Origin: Marinospirillum perlucidum | Lineage (GTDB): Bacteria; Pseudomonadota; Gammaproteobacteria; Pseudomonadales; Halomonadaceae | Length of the DNA: 64,000 bases | Reading direction: 5' to 3' | Assembly (NCBI RefSeq): GCF_003336805.1 | Contig: NZ_QFWJ01000002.1 | Coordinates: forward strand, 248,001-312,000 | Part shown: piece by piece, positions 45,739 through 54,855 of the stretch | Layout of the letters: each line of letters opens with the position of its first letter | Position numbering within the stretch: the first letter of the stretch is position 1 | Made by a program: the position numbers and the translations under genes | Notes under the pieces: generated by a model | Told to the model about the DNA's origin: nothing | The model's input: only the letters and a program-made list of their open reading frames with translations | The model's database searches: none

Positions 45739-46815
45739 TTACTGGTCGTAGTCGAGCACGACCTTGTCCGTTACCGGATAGCACTGGCAGGAAAGCACGT
45801 AACCGGCTTCGACTTCATAGTCTTCCAGGGCATGGTTGGCATCCATTTCGACCTCACCTTCCACGACTTTGGCCCGGCAGGTGGAGCAAACCCCGGCTTT
45901 GCAGGAGAAAGGCAGATCTGCACCCTGCTCATTACCCGCATCCAGAATGCTGTCCGTATCCCTGACCAGATCAAACTCCAGAGCCCGACCATCGGCAATG
46001 ACGGTAACCTTGCTAACTGCCGAGGGGTCAGTGTGGATGTCTTCGCGGTCTTTACGGGCCACAGGCGCACCGCCAGCAGGCGTGAAGAGTTCATAGTGGA
46101 TACGCTCTTTTTTCAGACCGTGGTTTTTCAGGGATTCGCTCACGGTTTCCGTCATGGCCTGGGGGCCGCAGATAAAGGCAGCATCCAGTTGCTCAACCTG
46201 CAACCAGCGATCAAAGAGAGCCTCACACTTGTCACTGTCGATACGACCGTTATACAGCTCGATATCCTGTTGTTCGCGGGTAAACACAAACACCAGGTTA
46301 AAGCGCTCCATATAGCGGTTTTTAAGATCTTCCAGTTCTTCACGGAAGAGCGTTGCTGCCGTGGCGCGATTACCATAGAAAAGAGTGAAGCTGCTCTTTG
46401 GTTCGCTTTCCAAGGTGGTTTTGATAATGGAAAGGATGGGGGTAATACCGCTACCGGCAGCCACGGCTAGGTACTGGCCTTCACGTTTGGGGTCCAGTTG
46501 GGTGTAGAAATTGCCCTGAGGGGGCATCACATCCAGTGTTTGTCCAGCTTTAAGCTGTTCATTGGCAAAGGTGGAAAAACGACCACCGGGCACCTTCTTG
46601 ATGGCAACACGGAGTTCATCTTCATGGGTACCGGTGCAGATGGAATAGCTGCGTCTGACTTCCTCGCCATCAATCAGGGTTTTCAGGGTCAAATACTGGC
46701 CCTGGATAAACTGAAAGTCGTCCTTAAGGCTTGCAGGCAGGTCAAATGCCAGAGAAACCGCATCGCGGGTTTCCGGTTTTACCTCTTTTACCTTGAGTGA
46801 ATGAAATTGGTTCAT
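45739..46815 (-). CDS. paaE: Phenylacetyl-CoA epoxidase reductase PaaE
   Basis: 358 residues starting at ATG 46815 (MNQFHSLKVKEVKPETRD; AAAGAG upstream). A ferredoxin-NADP reductase-type FAD domain (RRSYSICTG), NAD domain (VAAGSGITPILSI) and a C-terminal plant-type 2Fe-2S ferredoxin domain (CKAGVCSTCRAKVVEGEV). It passes electrons from NADPH to the PaaA diiron centre. Last gene of the paaABCDE unit. Confidence 0.95.
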   Translation of the reverse strand: MNQFHSLKVKEVKPETRDAVSLAFDLPASLKDDFQFIQGQYLTLKTLIDGEEVRRSYSICTGTHEDELRVAIKKVPGGRFSTFANEQLKAGQTLDVMPPQGNFYTQLDPKREGQYLAVAAGSGITPILSIIKTTLESEPKSSFTLFYGNRATAATLFREELEDLKNRYMERFNLVFVFTREQQDIELYNGRIDSDKCEALFDRWLQVEQLDAAFICGPQAMTETVSESLKNHGLKKERIHYELFTPAGGAPVARKDREDIHTDPSAVSKVTVIADGRALEFDLVRDTDSILDAGNEQGADLPFSCKAGVCSTCRAKVVEGEVEMDANHALEDYEVEAGYVLSCQCYPVTDKVVLDYDQ

Positions 46816-46865
46816 AGTCATCTCTTTAAAATAGTTGTTTTGCTGGCCAGGCTTTTGCCGGAAAA

Positions 46866-47447
46866 TCAAATGCACTTGAAGTAATCAAAGGGTTCCTGGC
46901 AGTCTTGGCACTGGTAAAGCGCTTTGCAGGCTGTCGAGCCAAACTCGCTGACCCTGCGCGTGTTTTCACTGCCACACTGGGGACAGATGATCTTTTCGTC
47001 CTGCCCCAGCAAGCTGAGCTTGCTGGCACTTCCCTGAGGTGGGGCTATACCGTAGGCGCGCAGTTTCTCCCGACCTTCAACTGTGATCCAGTCTGTGGTC
47101 CAGGCAGGTGTCAGGCGACGTATGATCTCTACCTGGCGAATACCGGCTGCTTGTAGAGCCTGCTGAATCATCTGCTCAATCAGCTCGGTTGCCGGACAGC
47201 CGGAATAGGTGGGGGTGACTTCCACTCTCAGGCAGTCACCTTGCCATTCCAGGTGTCGCAGGATGCCCAGCTCCACCACACTGACTACCGGCACCTCCGG
47301 GTCCTTGACCTCCTGCAGCACTGCCAGCAGCTGGTCTTCCGACAAGCGCTCGTCACTGGCATTGCCGGGAACCCGGTCGCTGGCCAGAAGGTGTCCGGTT
47401 CCGGGAACCGGAGCCGGACGCGGCGCTGATTTACCAGATCTTGGCAT
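46866..47447 (-). CDS. paaD: PaaD, iron-sulfur assembly factor for phenylacetyl-CoA epoxidase
   Basis: 193 residues: a MIP18/DUF59 domain (VLQEVKDPEVPVVSVVELGI, TPTYSGCPATELI) and a C-terminal zinc-ribbon-like end with CPQCGSENTRR and CQDCQEPFDYF. PaaD is thought to help mature the Fe-S cluster of PaaE. The first 30 residues are a proline-rich extension, so a downstream start is possible. It overlaps paaC by 17 bases. Confidence 0.93.
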   Translation of the reverse strand: MPRSGKSAPRPAPVPGTGHLLASDRVPGNASDERLSEDQLLAVLQEVKDPEVPVVSVVELGILRHLEWQGDCLRVEVTPTYSGCPATELIEQMIQQALQAAGIRQVEIIRRLTPAWTTDWITVEGREKLRAYGIAPPQGSASKLSLLGQDEKIICPQCGSENTRRVSEFGSTACKALYQCQDCQEPFDYFKCI

Positions 47448-48195
47448 CGGGATAAGCCCTTGGCAGGAATTGCATTTCCGCCAGGATGTAGCCTAGGTGC
47501 TCAGTGTGCTCACCCTGCTTGCCACCCTTGTACATCCAGGCATCCTCGGGCTGCAGTTCCAGCGTGGCCTCGCTCAGAACAGCTTCGACCAAGCCCTGCC
47601 AGTCGCAGGCCAATTGCTCTTCGTTGGGAGCCAGACCTGCTGTAGCCAGCTGTTTTTCCACCTCGTCGGTGGAGGTCAGTTCGCCGGTAAAGCGCCATAG
47701 CAGTTCCACGGCTTCCTGCATCTTGGCATGGCTTTCTTCGGTGCCATCACCCAGGCGCTTGACCCATTCTGACGAACGGCGCAGGTGATAGGTCACCTCC
47801 TTGAGGGCTTTGGCTGCAATGCCGGCTAGTCGCTCGTCACTGGATTCCACCAGGGCCTTGAGAGTGAAATAATGCCAGGCGTCATAAAAGAACTGGCGTG
47901 CCATGGTCACGGCATAGTTGCCATTGGGCTGTTCGACCAGGAGCAGATTGCGGTATTCATGCGCATCTCTCAGATAGGCCAGGTCATCAGCCGAGCGCCC
48001 CTGGTTTTCCAGTTCGGCGGCATATTCGTACCAGTTGCGCGCCTGACCGACGAGATCCAGCGCGACATTCATCAGTGCCATTTCTTCTTCGACGGCGGGT
48101 GCCTTGCCGCAGAGTTCGCACAGGCGCTGGCCGAGAATGAGTGCAGAATCACCCAGACGCAGGAGATATTCCTGCAAAGCTTGTTGCTGATCCAT
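47431..48195 (-). CDS. paaC: Phenylacetyl-CoA epoxidase structural subunit PaaC
   Basis: 254 residues from ATG 48195 (MDQQQALQEYLLRLGDSALI). A ferritin-like helical bundle related to PaaA but without a full diiron site, needed to hold PaaA in an active dimer. Conserved RNWYEYAAEL, FFYDAWHYFTLKAL, and TYHLRRSSEWVKRLGDGT. Between paaB and paaD in the standard order. Confidence 0.95.
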   Translation of the reverse strand: MDQQQALQEYLLRLGDSALILGQRLCELCGKAPAVEEEMALMNVALDLVGQARNWYEYAAELENQGRSADDLAYLRDAHEYRNLLLVEQPNGNYAVTMARQFFYDAWHYFTLKALVESSDERLAGIAAKALKEVTYHLRRSSEWVKRLGDGTEESHAKMQEAVELLWRFTGELTSTDEVEKQLATAGLAPNEEQLACDWQGLVEAVLSEATLELQPEDAWMYKGGKQGEHTEHLGYILAEMQFLPRAYPDAKIW

Positions 48196-48205
48196 AAAAG
48201 GCTCC

Positions 48206-48487
48206 TTACATCTGGTTAACTTCGTCAGGAAGCTTATAGAAGGAGGCATGGCGATAAACCTTGTCATGCGAAGGATCAAACAGGGGTTCTTTCTCATCCG
48301 GGGAAGAAGCCGTGATGTTATTGGAAGGAACCACCCAGATACTCACACCTTCGTTACGACGGGTGTAGAGGTCACGGGCATTTTCCAGCGCCATGCGCGC
48401 ATCGGCGGCGTGGACGCTGCCAACATGCTTGTGGTTCAGGCCGTGTTTACTACGGACGAAAACTTCAAAAAGTGGCCATTCAGACAT
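48206..48487 (-). CDS. paaB: Phenylacetyl-CoA epoxidase subunit PaaB
   Basis: 93 residues from ATG 48487 (MSEWPLFEVFVRSKHGLNHK), with GGAG six bases upstream; a TTG at 48499 lies in that ribosome site. PaaB bridges PaaAC dimers and is needed for catalysis. Family-typical HVGSVHAADARMALENARDL and FYKLPDEVNQM. Confidence 0.95.
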   Translation of the reverse strand: MSEWPLFEVFVRSKHGLNHKHVGSVHAADARMALENARDLYTRRNEGVSIWVVPSNNITASSPDEKEPLFDPSHDKVYRHASFYKLPDEVNQM

Positions 48488-48502
48488 AGTGTTCTCCAAA
48501 GA

Positions 48503-49498
48503 TTAAGCAGCACTCTGCTGTTTTTGTTGTTGTTTCTCGGCATAAGCCTTGGCGGCCTGGCGAACCCAGGTGCCCTCATCGATGGCCTTCTTGCGAGTCG
48601 CAATTCTTTCCTGGTTGCAGGGGCCGTTGCCTTTGAGGACTTCGTAAAACTCCTGCCAGTCGATTTCACCGAAATCATAGTGGCCAGTTTCCTCGTTCCA
48701 CTTGAGATCGGGATCGGGAGCAGTACAGCCCAGGAATTCCAGCTGGGGTACCGTCTGGTCGATAAACATCTGACGCAGCTCATCGTTGCTCTTGCGCTTG
48801 ATTTTCCAGGCCATTGACTGCTGCGAGTTGGGCGACTGGTCATCCGAGGGGCCGAACATCATCAATGAAGGCCACCAGAAACGATTGATGGAATCCTGAA
48901 CCATCTGTTTCTGCTCCTCGGTTCCTTCGCGCATCAGATCCAACAGAATCTGATATCCCTGGCGCTGGTGAAAACTTTCTTCCTTACAGATGCGAATCAT
49001 GGCGCGTGAATAGGGGCCATAGGAGGTGCGTTGCAAAACCACCTGGTTGACGATAGCGGCACCATCGACCAGCCAGCCAACGGTTCCCATATCCGCCCAG
49101 TTGAGGGTGGGATAATTGAAGATGCTGGAATACTTGGCTTTGCCCTGATGCAGTTTTTCGATTTCCTCGTCGCGATCAGCGCCCAGGGTTTCCATGGCGC
49201 TGTAAAGGTAGAGGCCGTGACCGGCTTCATCCTGAATCTTGGCCATCAACTGCAATTTGCGCTTGAGGGTCGGGGCACGGGTGACCCAGTTACCTTCAGG
49301 GAGCATGCCCACGACTTCCGAGTGAGCATGTTGCGAAATCTGGCGAACCAGGGTCTTGCGATAGGCATCCGGCATCCAGTTCTTGGGCTCTATCTTGACC
49401 TCGGCATCGACTTTTTCCTGAAAATTGCGTTCTTCAGGCGTCATCTCTTCCAGGCTTTTTATTTTTTTTACGCCGGTTTCAACGAGTTGAGCGTACAT
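48503..49498 (-). CDS. paaA: Phenylacetyl-CoA epoxidase catalytic subunit PaaA
   Basis: 331 residues from ATG 49498 ([20 protein letters not shown]), GGAGG nine bases upstream. The diiron centre is carried by glutamates and two ExxH motifs, seen in [13 protein letters not shown] and [14 protein letters not shown]. It epoxidises the ring of phenylacetyl-CoA with O2. First gene of paaABCDE. Its promoter carries the TGACAC/GTGTCA inverted repeat. Confidence 0.97.
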   Translation of the reverse strand: MYAQLVETGVKKIKSLEEMTPEERNFQEKVDAEVKIEPKNWMPDAYRKTLVRQISQHAHSEVVGMLPEGNWVTRAPTLKRKLQLMAKIQDEAGHGLYLYSAMETLGADRDEEIEKLHQGKAKYSSIFNYPTLNWADMGTVGWLVDGAAIVNQVVLQRTSYGPYSRAMIRICKEESFHQRQGYQILLDLMREGTEEQKQMVQDSINRFWWPSLMMFGPSDDQSPNSQQSMAWKIKRKSNDELRQMFIDQTVPQLEFLGCTAPDPDLKWNEETGHYDFGEIDWQEFYEVLKGNGPCNQERIATRKKAIDEGTWVRQAAKAYAEKQQQKQQSAA

Positions 49499-49570
49499 AA
49501 AACGGCCTCCAGGGCATCTGCACGGTTTTTGTAGGTCGGCTGCCAGTGGTGGACACCAAGCAGCTACATA

Positions 49571-49610
49571 TGACACTCAAAAGAATAGCAATAACATAAA
49601 TTGTGTGTCA
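49571..49610. promoter_or_regulatory. Promoter/operator of paaA: TGACAC-N28-GTGTCA
   Basis: A 40-bp inverted repeat whose arms are TGACAC (49571-49576) and GTGTCA (49605-49610). Read leftward, GTGACA (49606-49611) and TATTCT (49582-49587) make a -35/-10 pair with an 18-bp spacer, so the arms cover the -35 and the start site. The same repeat with identical spacing is at 52031-52070. It resembles the widely spaced operators of PaaX-type repressors. Confidence 0.7.
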
Positions 49611-49642
49611 CGTTATTTTTGACAAAAAAAGGAAAAAAAGTT

Positions 49643-49660
49643 CATTGATGCCCATCAATG
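49643..49660. repeat. Palindrome CATTGATG-CC-CATCAATG
   Basis: Eight-base perfect arms, 33 bp upstream of the paaA operator in an A-rich spacer. Possible second operator or small RNA hairpin. Confidence 0.4.
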
Positions 49661-49743
49661 CTTTATCTCGAAGCTCTTGACGAGTATCAAGCCTTTAAAG
49701 TGATACGAAATGTCTGTAGTTGTTAAAGGTTAAGTGAGTCAGA

Positions 49744-49770
49744 AAACAAAAAACCCGGCACGAAGCCGGG
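49744..49770 (-). terminator. Intrinsic terminator after the ferredoxin reductase gene
   Basis: Leftward transcripts meet the stem CCCGGC/GCCGGG (49765-49770 with 49754-49759) with a 5-base loop, then a T-rich run (A-rich on the given strand, 49744-49753). It separates the reductase unit from paaA. Confidence 0.85.
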
Positions 49771-49797
49771 GAAAAACAAGAGGATGAGGAGGAGTGA

Positions 49798-50844
49798 TCA
49801 GGAAACCAACTGACTGGCGGGTGCCGTTTGCGGTTGGGCCTGATCAAAATAGCCTTCAGTGTGGATCATTTCTTCCTTGCCACCCAGTTGCTTAACGGCG
49901 GCGATACAGGCATCGACAAAACCGGGGCTACCGGAAATGAAAATGCTGTGTTCGGATAGATCCTTGAATTCCTGAGGAAGCACTTCAGGGATGCTGCCCT
50001 TCAGATAGCCGTCTTCCGGTTGATCCGTCAGCGTGGGCTTGTAGTTGAAGTTGCGGTGCTTGGCTTCCCAGTATTTCATGCTGCCCAGTTCATAGAGGTC
50101 ATCCAGGCTGCGAGCCGAAAACATCAGGGTCACGGGTTTGCGATAGTTACGCTTGAGTGCCGCTTCTGCCAGTGACAGGATGGGCGCAAGACCCGAGCCT
50201 GCAGCGAGGCACAAGACGGGTGTTTCCATTGCCGGATCACCAATAAAGGTGCCGTAGGGACCATTGACCTTGATCATGCTGCCAATTTCCAGCTGATCGT
50301 GAACCCAGTTACTGGTTTTGCCATCTTCCACCCGGGTAACCTGGATGATGAGTTCACCATCGGGCCGCGGGGCATTGGCGAGTGAGTAGCAGCGCTCAGG
50401 CGCACCGGCACGCTCATCACCCAGGGTAATGTACTGGCCTGGCCAAAAGCGCATGGGAGCAGCCAGGGGGCGCAACCTTAGTTGTTTGATTCGGGGCGTG
50501 CACTGGGTGATTTCCGTCACCATGTAACGCTGGTTTTCGCGCGGCGGGAAGAGCTTGGGTTTGGCATCATCCGTACCCCACTCAATGACCAGTTCATCGG
50601 AAATGGGTTTGGCCATGCACATGAGGCCATAGCCTTCGCGGCGATCTTCCTGGCTCAGTGCCATATCCAGCACCATGCCCTGGTCAAATTGTCCCGATAC
50701 CACCTTGACCTTGCATTCGCCACAGGCCCCGGCGCGACAATTATTGGGAAGTGCGTAGCCCGCACCTTCCAGAGCGGCCAGAACGGTATCACCCGGCTTG
50801 CATTCAACTTCCTTGCCGGAAGGGTGAAGTAGGATTTTTTGCAT
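49798..50844 (-). CDS. 2Fe-2S ferredoxin/FAD oxidoreductase for the diiron protein
   Basis: 348 residues. An N-terminal plant-type ferredoxin domain (NNCRAGACGECKVKVVSGQF, about 34-53, with a further Cys in GYGLMCMAKP), then an FAD domain (RCYSLANAPRPDGELIIQVT) and NAD domain (LCLAAGSGLAPILSLAEAAL). This is the domain order of phenol hydroxylase and xylene/methane monooxygenase reductases, opposite to PaaE. It starts about 80 bp after the diiron gene and is the obvious electron donor for it. A terminator follows. Confidence 0.88.
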   Translation of the reverse strand: MQKILLHPSGKEVECKPGDTVLAALEGAGYALPNNCRAGACGECKVKVVSGQFDQGMVLDMALSQEDRREGYGLMCMAKPISDELVIEWGTDDAKPKLFPPRENQRYMVTEITQCTPRIKQLRLRPLAAPMRFWPGQYITLGDERAGAPERCYSLANAPRPDGELIIQVTRVEDGKTSNWVHDQLEIGSMIKVNGPYGTFIGDPAMETPVLCLAAGSGLAPILSLAEAALKRNYRKPVTLMFSARSLDDLYELGSMKYWEAKHRNFNYKPTLTDQPEDGYLKGSIPEVLPQEFKDLSEHSIFISGSPGFVDACIAAVKQLGGKEEMIHTEGYFDQAQPQTAPASQLVS

Positions 50845-50922
50845 AACCTGCCTCTTGGTTGCTATGGAGGGTCACAAAAACGCCAGCCTCCGAAAGGAAG
50901 CTGGCGCTCAGGGCATTGCCGT

Positions 50923-51948
50923 TTAGAAAACGGGGATAATGCTTTCCATGTCGATATCGGACACTTCTTCACCGCTGATGCCCACTTCAGGGATGGCGGG
51001 GAAAGGAATGTCGTAACGATCCAGGACACCCTTCAGGTTGAGCATGGCATTGCGCCAGTTTTCTTTCTTGGCGTCATAGCTGGGTACACCGAAACCGGCA
51101 CCACGGGCCACTTCTTCCGCTTCGCGCTGGTTGTCGATGAAGTCGTCAGGCAGGTCCCAGAATTCCATGGGAGGTTCAAACAGAACCGCAGACAGGAAGA
51201 GGTAGCCGGCACGGATTTGTTTGGTCACCATGGCACGATCTTCAGCCTGCATGCCGGGGTAGTCACGCTCCATCAGGGCCATGCAGATAGCCATATGACG
51301 ACCCTCGTCACGACCGATGTTCTTGAAAGCTTCCTTGAACACCAGCTCACGGCTGTTGTCGTGCATTTGCTTGAAGATGGTGGCCGCAGCAATCTCACCC
51401 ATCAGGAAGGAGCTGAACAGAACCGCCAGCGGGTACTTGGGAACCGCCTGCTTGTAACCATTCCAATAGCGTCCGCCATTGTAGTAAAGCCACTTGGCAT
51501 TTTTCTGCAGGCGCTTGCCCAGCTCGGTCTTGGGTTCGTAAGTCAGCGGGTCGGTGTGCTCCAGGAACTTGGTGATGGCCAGGCCACACATCTGTTCGTG
51601 GTTCTGCTCGTCACGGGTAACCGAGAAGAAGCAGCGGCGTACAGCATCTTCTTCGTGAACTTCGTAGGTTTTGATAAAGGCTTCGGCAAAAACGGGAGGT
51701 GCAGAAGCATCAAAAACGGAGAGCAGGGTCCACCAGTAGGCAATGGCTTCGCGCTCTTCCCAGGAATAGGATTCCACGTCCAGGGTATCCCAGGGCAGGT
51801 GCTTGGGGTCCCAGTTCTCGCGCTGGGCAGCATCCCAGACTTCTTCCATCTTTTCGGTTTGTGAATGCCAGGACAGCGGATAAACGTTTGGCTGGGGCGT
51901 TTCTGGCGGAAATTCCATGCTTTTGGCGAGTTGCTCATTCTTAGCCAT
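50923..51948 (-). CDS. Ferritin-like diiron oxygenase-type protein of unknown substrate
   Basis: 341 residues, no signal peptide. A helical bundle with two ExxH motifs, RDEQNHEQMCG (about 112-122) and RDEGRHMAICMAL, preceded by Glu-bearing helices (FAEAFIKTYEVHEED and LMGEIAAATIF), as in R2-like and AurF-like diiron oxygenases. It is not a PaaA or PaaC paralogue by sequence. Followed by a dedicated reductase, placed between paaK and paaA, and with the same operator as paaA, it is probably a monooxygenase or desaturase acting on an aromatic compound feeding or leaving the pathway. The specific reaction is not recognised. Confidence 0.8.
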   Translation of the reverse strand: MAKNEQLAKSMEFPPETPQPNVYPLSWHSQTEKMEEVWDAAQRENWDPKHLPWDTLDVESYSWEEREAIAYWWTLLSVFDASAPPVFAEAFIKTYEVHEEDAVRRCFFSVTRDEQNHEQMCGLAITKFLEHTDPLTYEPKTELGKRLQKNAKWLYYNGGRYWNGYKQAVPKYPLAVLFSSFLMGEIAAATIFKQMHDNSRELVFKEAFKNIGRDEGRHMAICMALMERDYPGMQAEDRAMVTKQIRAGYLFLSAVLFEPPMEFWDLPDDFIDNQREAEEVARGAGFGVPSYDAKKENWRNAMLNLKGVLDRYDIPFPAIPEVGISGEEVSDIDMESIIPVF

Positions 51949-52030
51949 GTTCAGTGACCTCGTTGGCTTGTTGTTGTTGTAAGTGTTACGTGTTCAAGGT
52001 TGTGGCTGAATGCCACTGTGTCTTTTTATA

Positions 52031-52070
52031 TGACACGAAAAAAACTATCAATGCCTGTTTTTACGTATCA
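52031..52070. promoter_or_regulatory. Operator before the diiron gene: TGACAC-N28-GTATCA
   Basis: Inverted repeat with arms at 52031-52036 and 52065-52070, the same 40-bp length as the paaA operator. Read leftward, TTGATA overlaps the upstream arm as a likely -35. It lies about 85 bp before the diiron gene start. Confidence 0.7.
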
Positions 52071-52112
52071 AATACAACCTTGATCCAGGTCAACAAAGTC
52101 AGACGAATAAGC

Positions 52113-52138
52113 AAAAAAAAGCCCTGCAACAGCAGGGC
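52113..52138 (-). terminator. Intrinsic terminator after paaK
   Basis: Stem GCCCTGC/GCAGGGC (52121-52127 with 52132-52138), AACA loop on the given strand, followed in the leftward direction by eight T (A-run 52113-52120). Confidence 0.9.
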
Positions 52139-52168
52139 AAAGGGGCTAGGAACAGAGGCGTTCCAGTT

Positions 52169-53479
52169 TTAACTGCGACGATCGAAAACACGCTTGGCCT
52201 TGCCTTCAGAGCGTGCCAATCGTCCGGGTTCACAGACTTCGATTCGAGTGCTGATGCCGATATAGGATTTGATGTGGTGCTGCAGCTCCTTGCACAGCTG
52301 CTGGCGCTCTTCCGCTGCAGAGGAACCGGCTTCGGGCTTGAGTTCAGTGCGTACATCGACACAGTCCATATTGCCATCGCGATACACTTCTATCTCATAG
52401 TGTGGAGCAAGCTGTGACACTTTTAGGATCTGTTCTTCGATCTGGGTGGGGAATACATTGACCCCGCGAATAATCAGCATGTCGTCACTACGACCGGTAA
52501 TCTTGTCGATCCGACGCATGGGGCGGGCAGTGCCGGGAAGCAGCCGCGTCAGGTCGCGTGTGCGGTAACGAAGTATCGGCAGGGCTTCCTTGGTCAGGGA
52601 GGTGAAAACCAATTCGCCATATTCACCATCGGGGAGAACTTCGCCGGTAGCCGGATCAATGATTTCCGGATAGAAGTGGTCTTCCCAGATAGTAGGGCCA
52701 TCCTTGGTTTCCACACACTCTTGGCCAACGCCGGGTCCCATCACTTCAGACAGGCCGTAGATATCCAGGGCCTGAATACCCAGGCGATCTTCCAGCTCCT
52801 TGCGCATGCTGTCGGTCCAGGGTTCTGCCCCGAAAATACCGATTCGTAAAGGCAGTTGGTGAGGATCTACCCCCTGACGATCCAGCTCATCAGCAATATT
52901 GAGCATGTAGGAAGGGGTAACCATGATGATGTCGGGAGCAAAATCCTGAATCAGCTGAACCTGTTTTTCAGTTTGCCCGCCGGACATGGGAATCACCGTG
53001 CAGCCGAGTTTTTCCGCACCATAGTGAGCGCCCAGGCCGCCAGTGAAGAGACCATAGCCATAGGCCACATGGACCTTGTCTCCAGCATGGCCGCCTGCGG
53101 CACGAATGGAGCGAGCCACGACGCTGGCCCAGGTGTTGATATCATTTTTGGTGTAACCCACAACGGTTGGTTTGCCGGTGGTGCCGCTGGAAGCATGGAT
53201 GCGGACCACATCGCGCATGGGGGTGGCAAACATGCCGTAGGGGTAGTTGTCGCGCAGATCTGCCTTGGTGGTAAAGGGAACGCGCGCCAGGTCTTCCAGA
53301 GAGTTGATATCCAGCGGGTGCAGCCCCTTGTCATCAAAGGCTTTACGATAAAAGGGCACATTGGTGTAGGCGTGGTTGAGACTCCAGCGTAGCCGTTGCA
53401 ACTGGGTGGAACGCAGTTCGTCCAGGCTGGCTGTTTCCAGAGGATCAAGGGTGCCGAGTTTTTGCAGTGGCAGAGTCAT
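52169..53479 (-). CDS. paaK: Phenylacetate-CoA ligase
   Basis: 436 residues. An adenylate-forming enzyme that activates phenylacetate to phenylacetyl-CoA with ATP. Family motifs: the P-loop-like HASSGTTGKPTVVGYT (about 94-109), YGLSEVMGPGVGQEC, ILRYRTRDLTRLL and a C-terminal TGRSDDMLIIRGVNVFPTQI. It lies 149 bp after paaJ and is probably part of the paaFGHIJK transcript, closed by a strong terminator. Confidence 0.97.
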   Translation of the reverse strand: MTLPLQKLGTLDPLETASLDELRSTQLQRLRWSLNHAYTNVPFYRKAFDDKGLHPLDINSLEDLARVPFTTKADLRDNYPYGMFATPMRDVVRIHASSGTTGKPTVVGYTKNDINTWASVVARSIRAAGGHAGDKVHVAYGYGLFTGGLGAHYGAEKLGCTVIPMSGGQTEKQVQLIQDFAPDIIMVTPSYMLNIADELDRQGVDPHQLPLRIGIFGAEPWTDSMRKELEDRLGIQALDIYGLSEVMGPGVGQECVETKDGPTIWEDHFYPEIIDPATGEVLPDGEYGELVFTSLTKEALPILRYRTRDLTRLLPGTARPMRRIDKITGRSDDMLIIRGVNVFPTQIEEQILKVSQLAPHYEIEVYRDGNMDCVDVRTELKPEAGSSAAEERQQLCKELQHHIKSYIGISTRIEVCEPGRLARSEGKAKRVFDRRS

Positions 53480-53628
53480 AGTTGTTTCCTGTTATTTTTG
53501 TGTTTGTTACTTATCGCTGTTTTGCTGCACCGGGTCTGTTGTTTTTATGAAGCCCGGATCAGCCAGGCGACGGCCCCGAGAGAAAGCTGTCGCCATGGGT
53601 CTTGGTTGGTTAAAAGCTAAAGATGCAA

Positions 53629-54855
53629 TCAACAGCGCTCGATGATCAGGGCAATCCCCTGGCCAACGCCGATACACATGGTGCAAAGGGCATAGCGGGC
53701 ACTTTTGCCTTCCTGGTGGCGCTGTTCCAGTTCATGCAAGGCAGTAGTGACCAGGCGGGCTCCACTCATGCCCAGCGGATGCCCCAGAGAGATAGCACCA
53801 CCATTGGGGTTCACCTGGGGTGCATCATCGGGCAGGCCCAGATCACGCATTACGGCCAGTGCCTGGGCGGCAAAGGCTTCGTTGAGCTCGATGACATCCA
53901 TGTCTTCCAGCTTCAGCCCTGCTTTTTGCAGAACCTTGCGGGTGGCAGGAGCTGGCCCCATACCCATGATGCGGGGTTCAACGCCAGCCGTGGCCATGGC
54001 CACCACCCGCGCACGTGGCTTGAGTCCGTGACGCTTAACACCTTCATCGCTGGCCAGGAGCAGGGCGCAGGCGCCGTCATTCACTCCCGAGGCATTGCCG
54101 GGGGTGACGCTGCCGCCTTCACGGAAAGGAGTGGGCAAACCGGCCAGCTTTTCCAGGCTGGTCAGACGCGGATGCTCATCCTTATCCACGATCAGGGGGT
54201 CCTGTTTACGCCGGGGTACACTAACCGGCAGGATCTCCTGAGCGAGGCGGCCATTGGCCTGGGCGGCAGCGGTTTTTTCCTGACTGCGCAGGGCAAAGGC
54301 ATCCTGGTCTTCGCGGGATACCGCAAAATCTTCGGCCACGTTTTCTGCGGTTTCCGGCATGGAATCGATGCCGTACTGCTTTTTCATCAGCGGATTAACA
54401 AAACGCCAGCCGATGGTGGTATCGAAGATATCAGCCTGGCGGCTGAAAGCTGTTTCCGCCTTGCCCATGACGAAGGGTGCGCGGGACATGGATTCCACCC
54501 CGCCTGCCAGCATCAGATCGGTCTCGCCACAGCGCAGAGCTCTGGCTGCCGTACCCACGGCATCCATACCCGAACCGCAGAGGCGGTTAAGGGTGCTGCC
54601 GGGTACATCGATGGGCAAACCGGCCAAAAGCGCAGACATGCGCGCTACATCACGGTTATCCTCGCCCGCCTGGTTGGCGCAGCCATAGAGGACATCATCA
54701 ATCTGTGACCAGTCCAGATCCGGGTGTCTTTCCATCAGGGCCTTGATCGGCAGAGCGCCCAGATCATCGGCACGGATTGAAGAAAGGCAGCCACCGTAAC
54801 GGCCAATCGGCGTGCGTAGCGCATCAATAATATAAGCGTTGGCTAATTCTTTCAT
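53629..54855 (-). CDS. paaJ: 3-oxoadipyl-CoA/3-oxo-5,6-dehydrosuberyl-CoA thiolase
   Basis: 408 residues of the thiolase family. Active-site Cys in [13 protein letters not shown] (about residue 90), His in [17 protein letters not shown] and the second Cys in [11 protein letters not shown] near the end. It catalyses the two thiolytic steps of the pathway. The start overlaps the paaI stop (ATGA-type overlap of 4 bases). Confidence 0.95.
   Translation of the reverse strand: MKELANAYIIDALRTPIGRYGGCLSSIRADDLGALPIKALMERHPDLDWSQIDDVLYGCANQAGEDNRDVARMSALLAGLPIDVPGSTLNRLCGSGMDAVGTAARALRCGETDLMLAGGVESMSRAPFVMGKAETAFSRQADIFDTTIGWRFVNPLMKKQYGIDSMPETAENVAEDFAVSREDQDAFALRSQEKTAAAQANGRLAQEILPVSVPRRKQDPLIVDKDEHPRLTSLEKLAGLPTPFREGGSVTPGNASGVNDGACALLLASDEGVKRHGLKPRARVVAMATAGVEPRIMGMGPAPATRKVLQKAGLKLEDMDVIELNEAFAAQALAVMRDLGLPDDAPQVNPNGGAISLGHPLGMSGARLVTTALHELEQRHQEGKSARYALCTMCIGVGQGIALIIERC

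Noticed and set aside
53566-53594. GGCGAC/GTCGCC inverted repeat between paaJ and paaK as a terminator
   Set aside because: Six-base arms with a 17-base loop and no T-run; too weak to separate the two genes.
53623-54708. 361-codon open frame antisense to paaJ
   Set aside because: Entirely inside the thiolase gene and made of reverse-frame composition; no family match.
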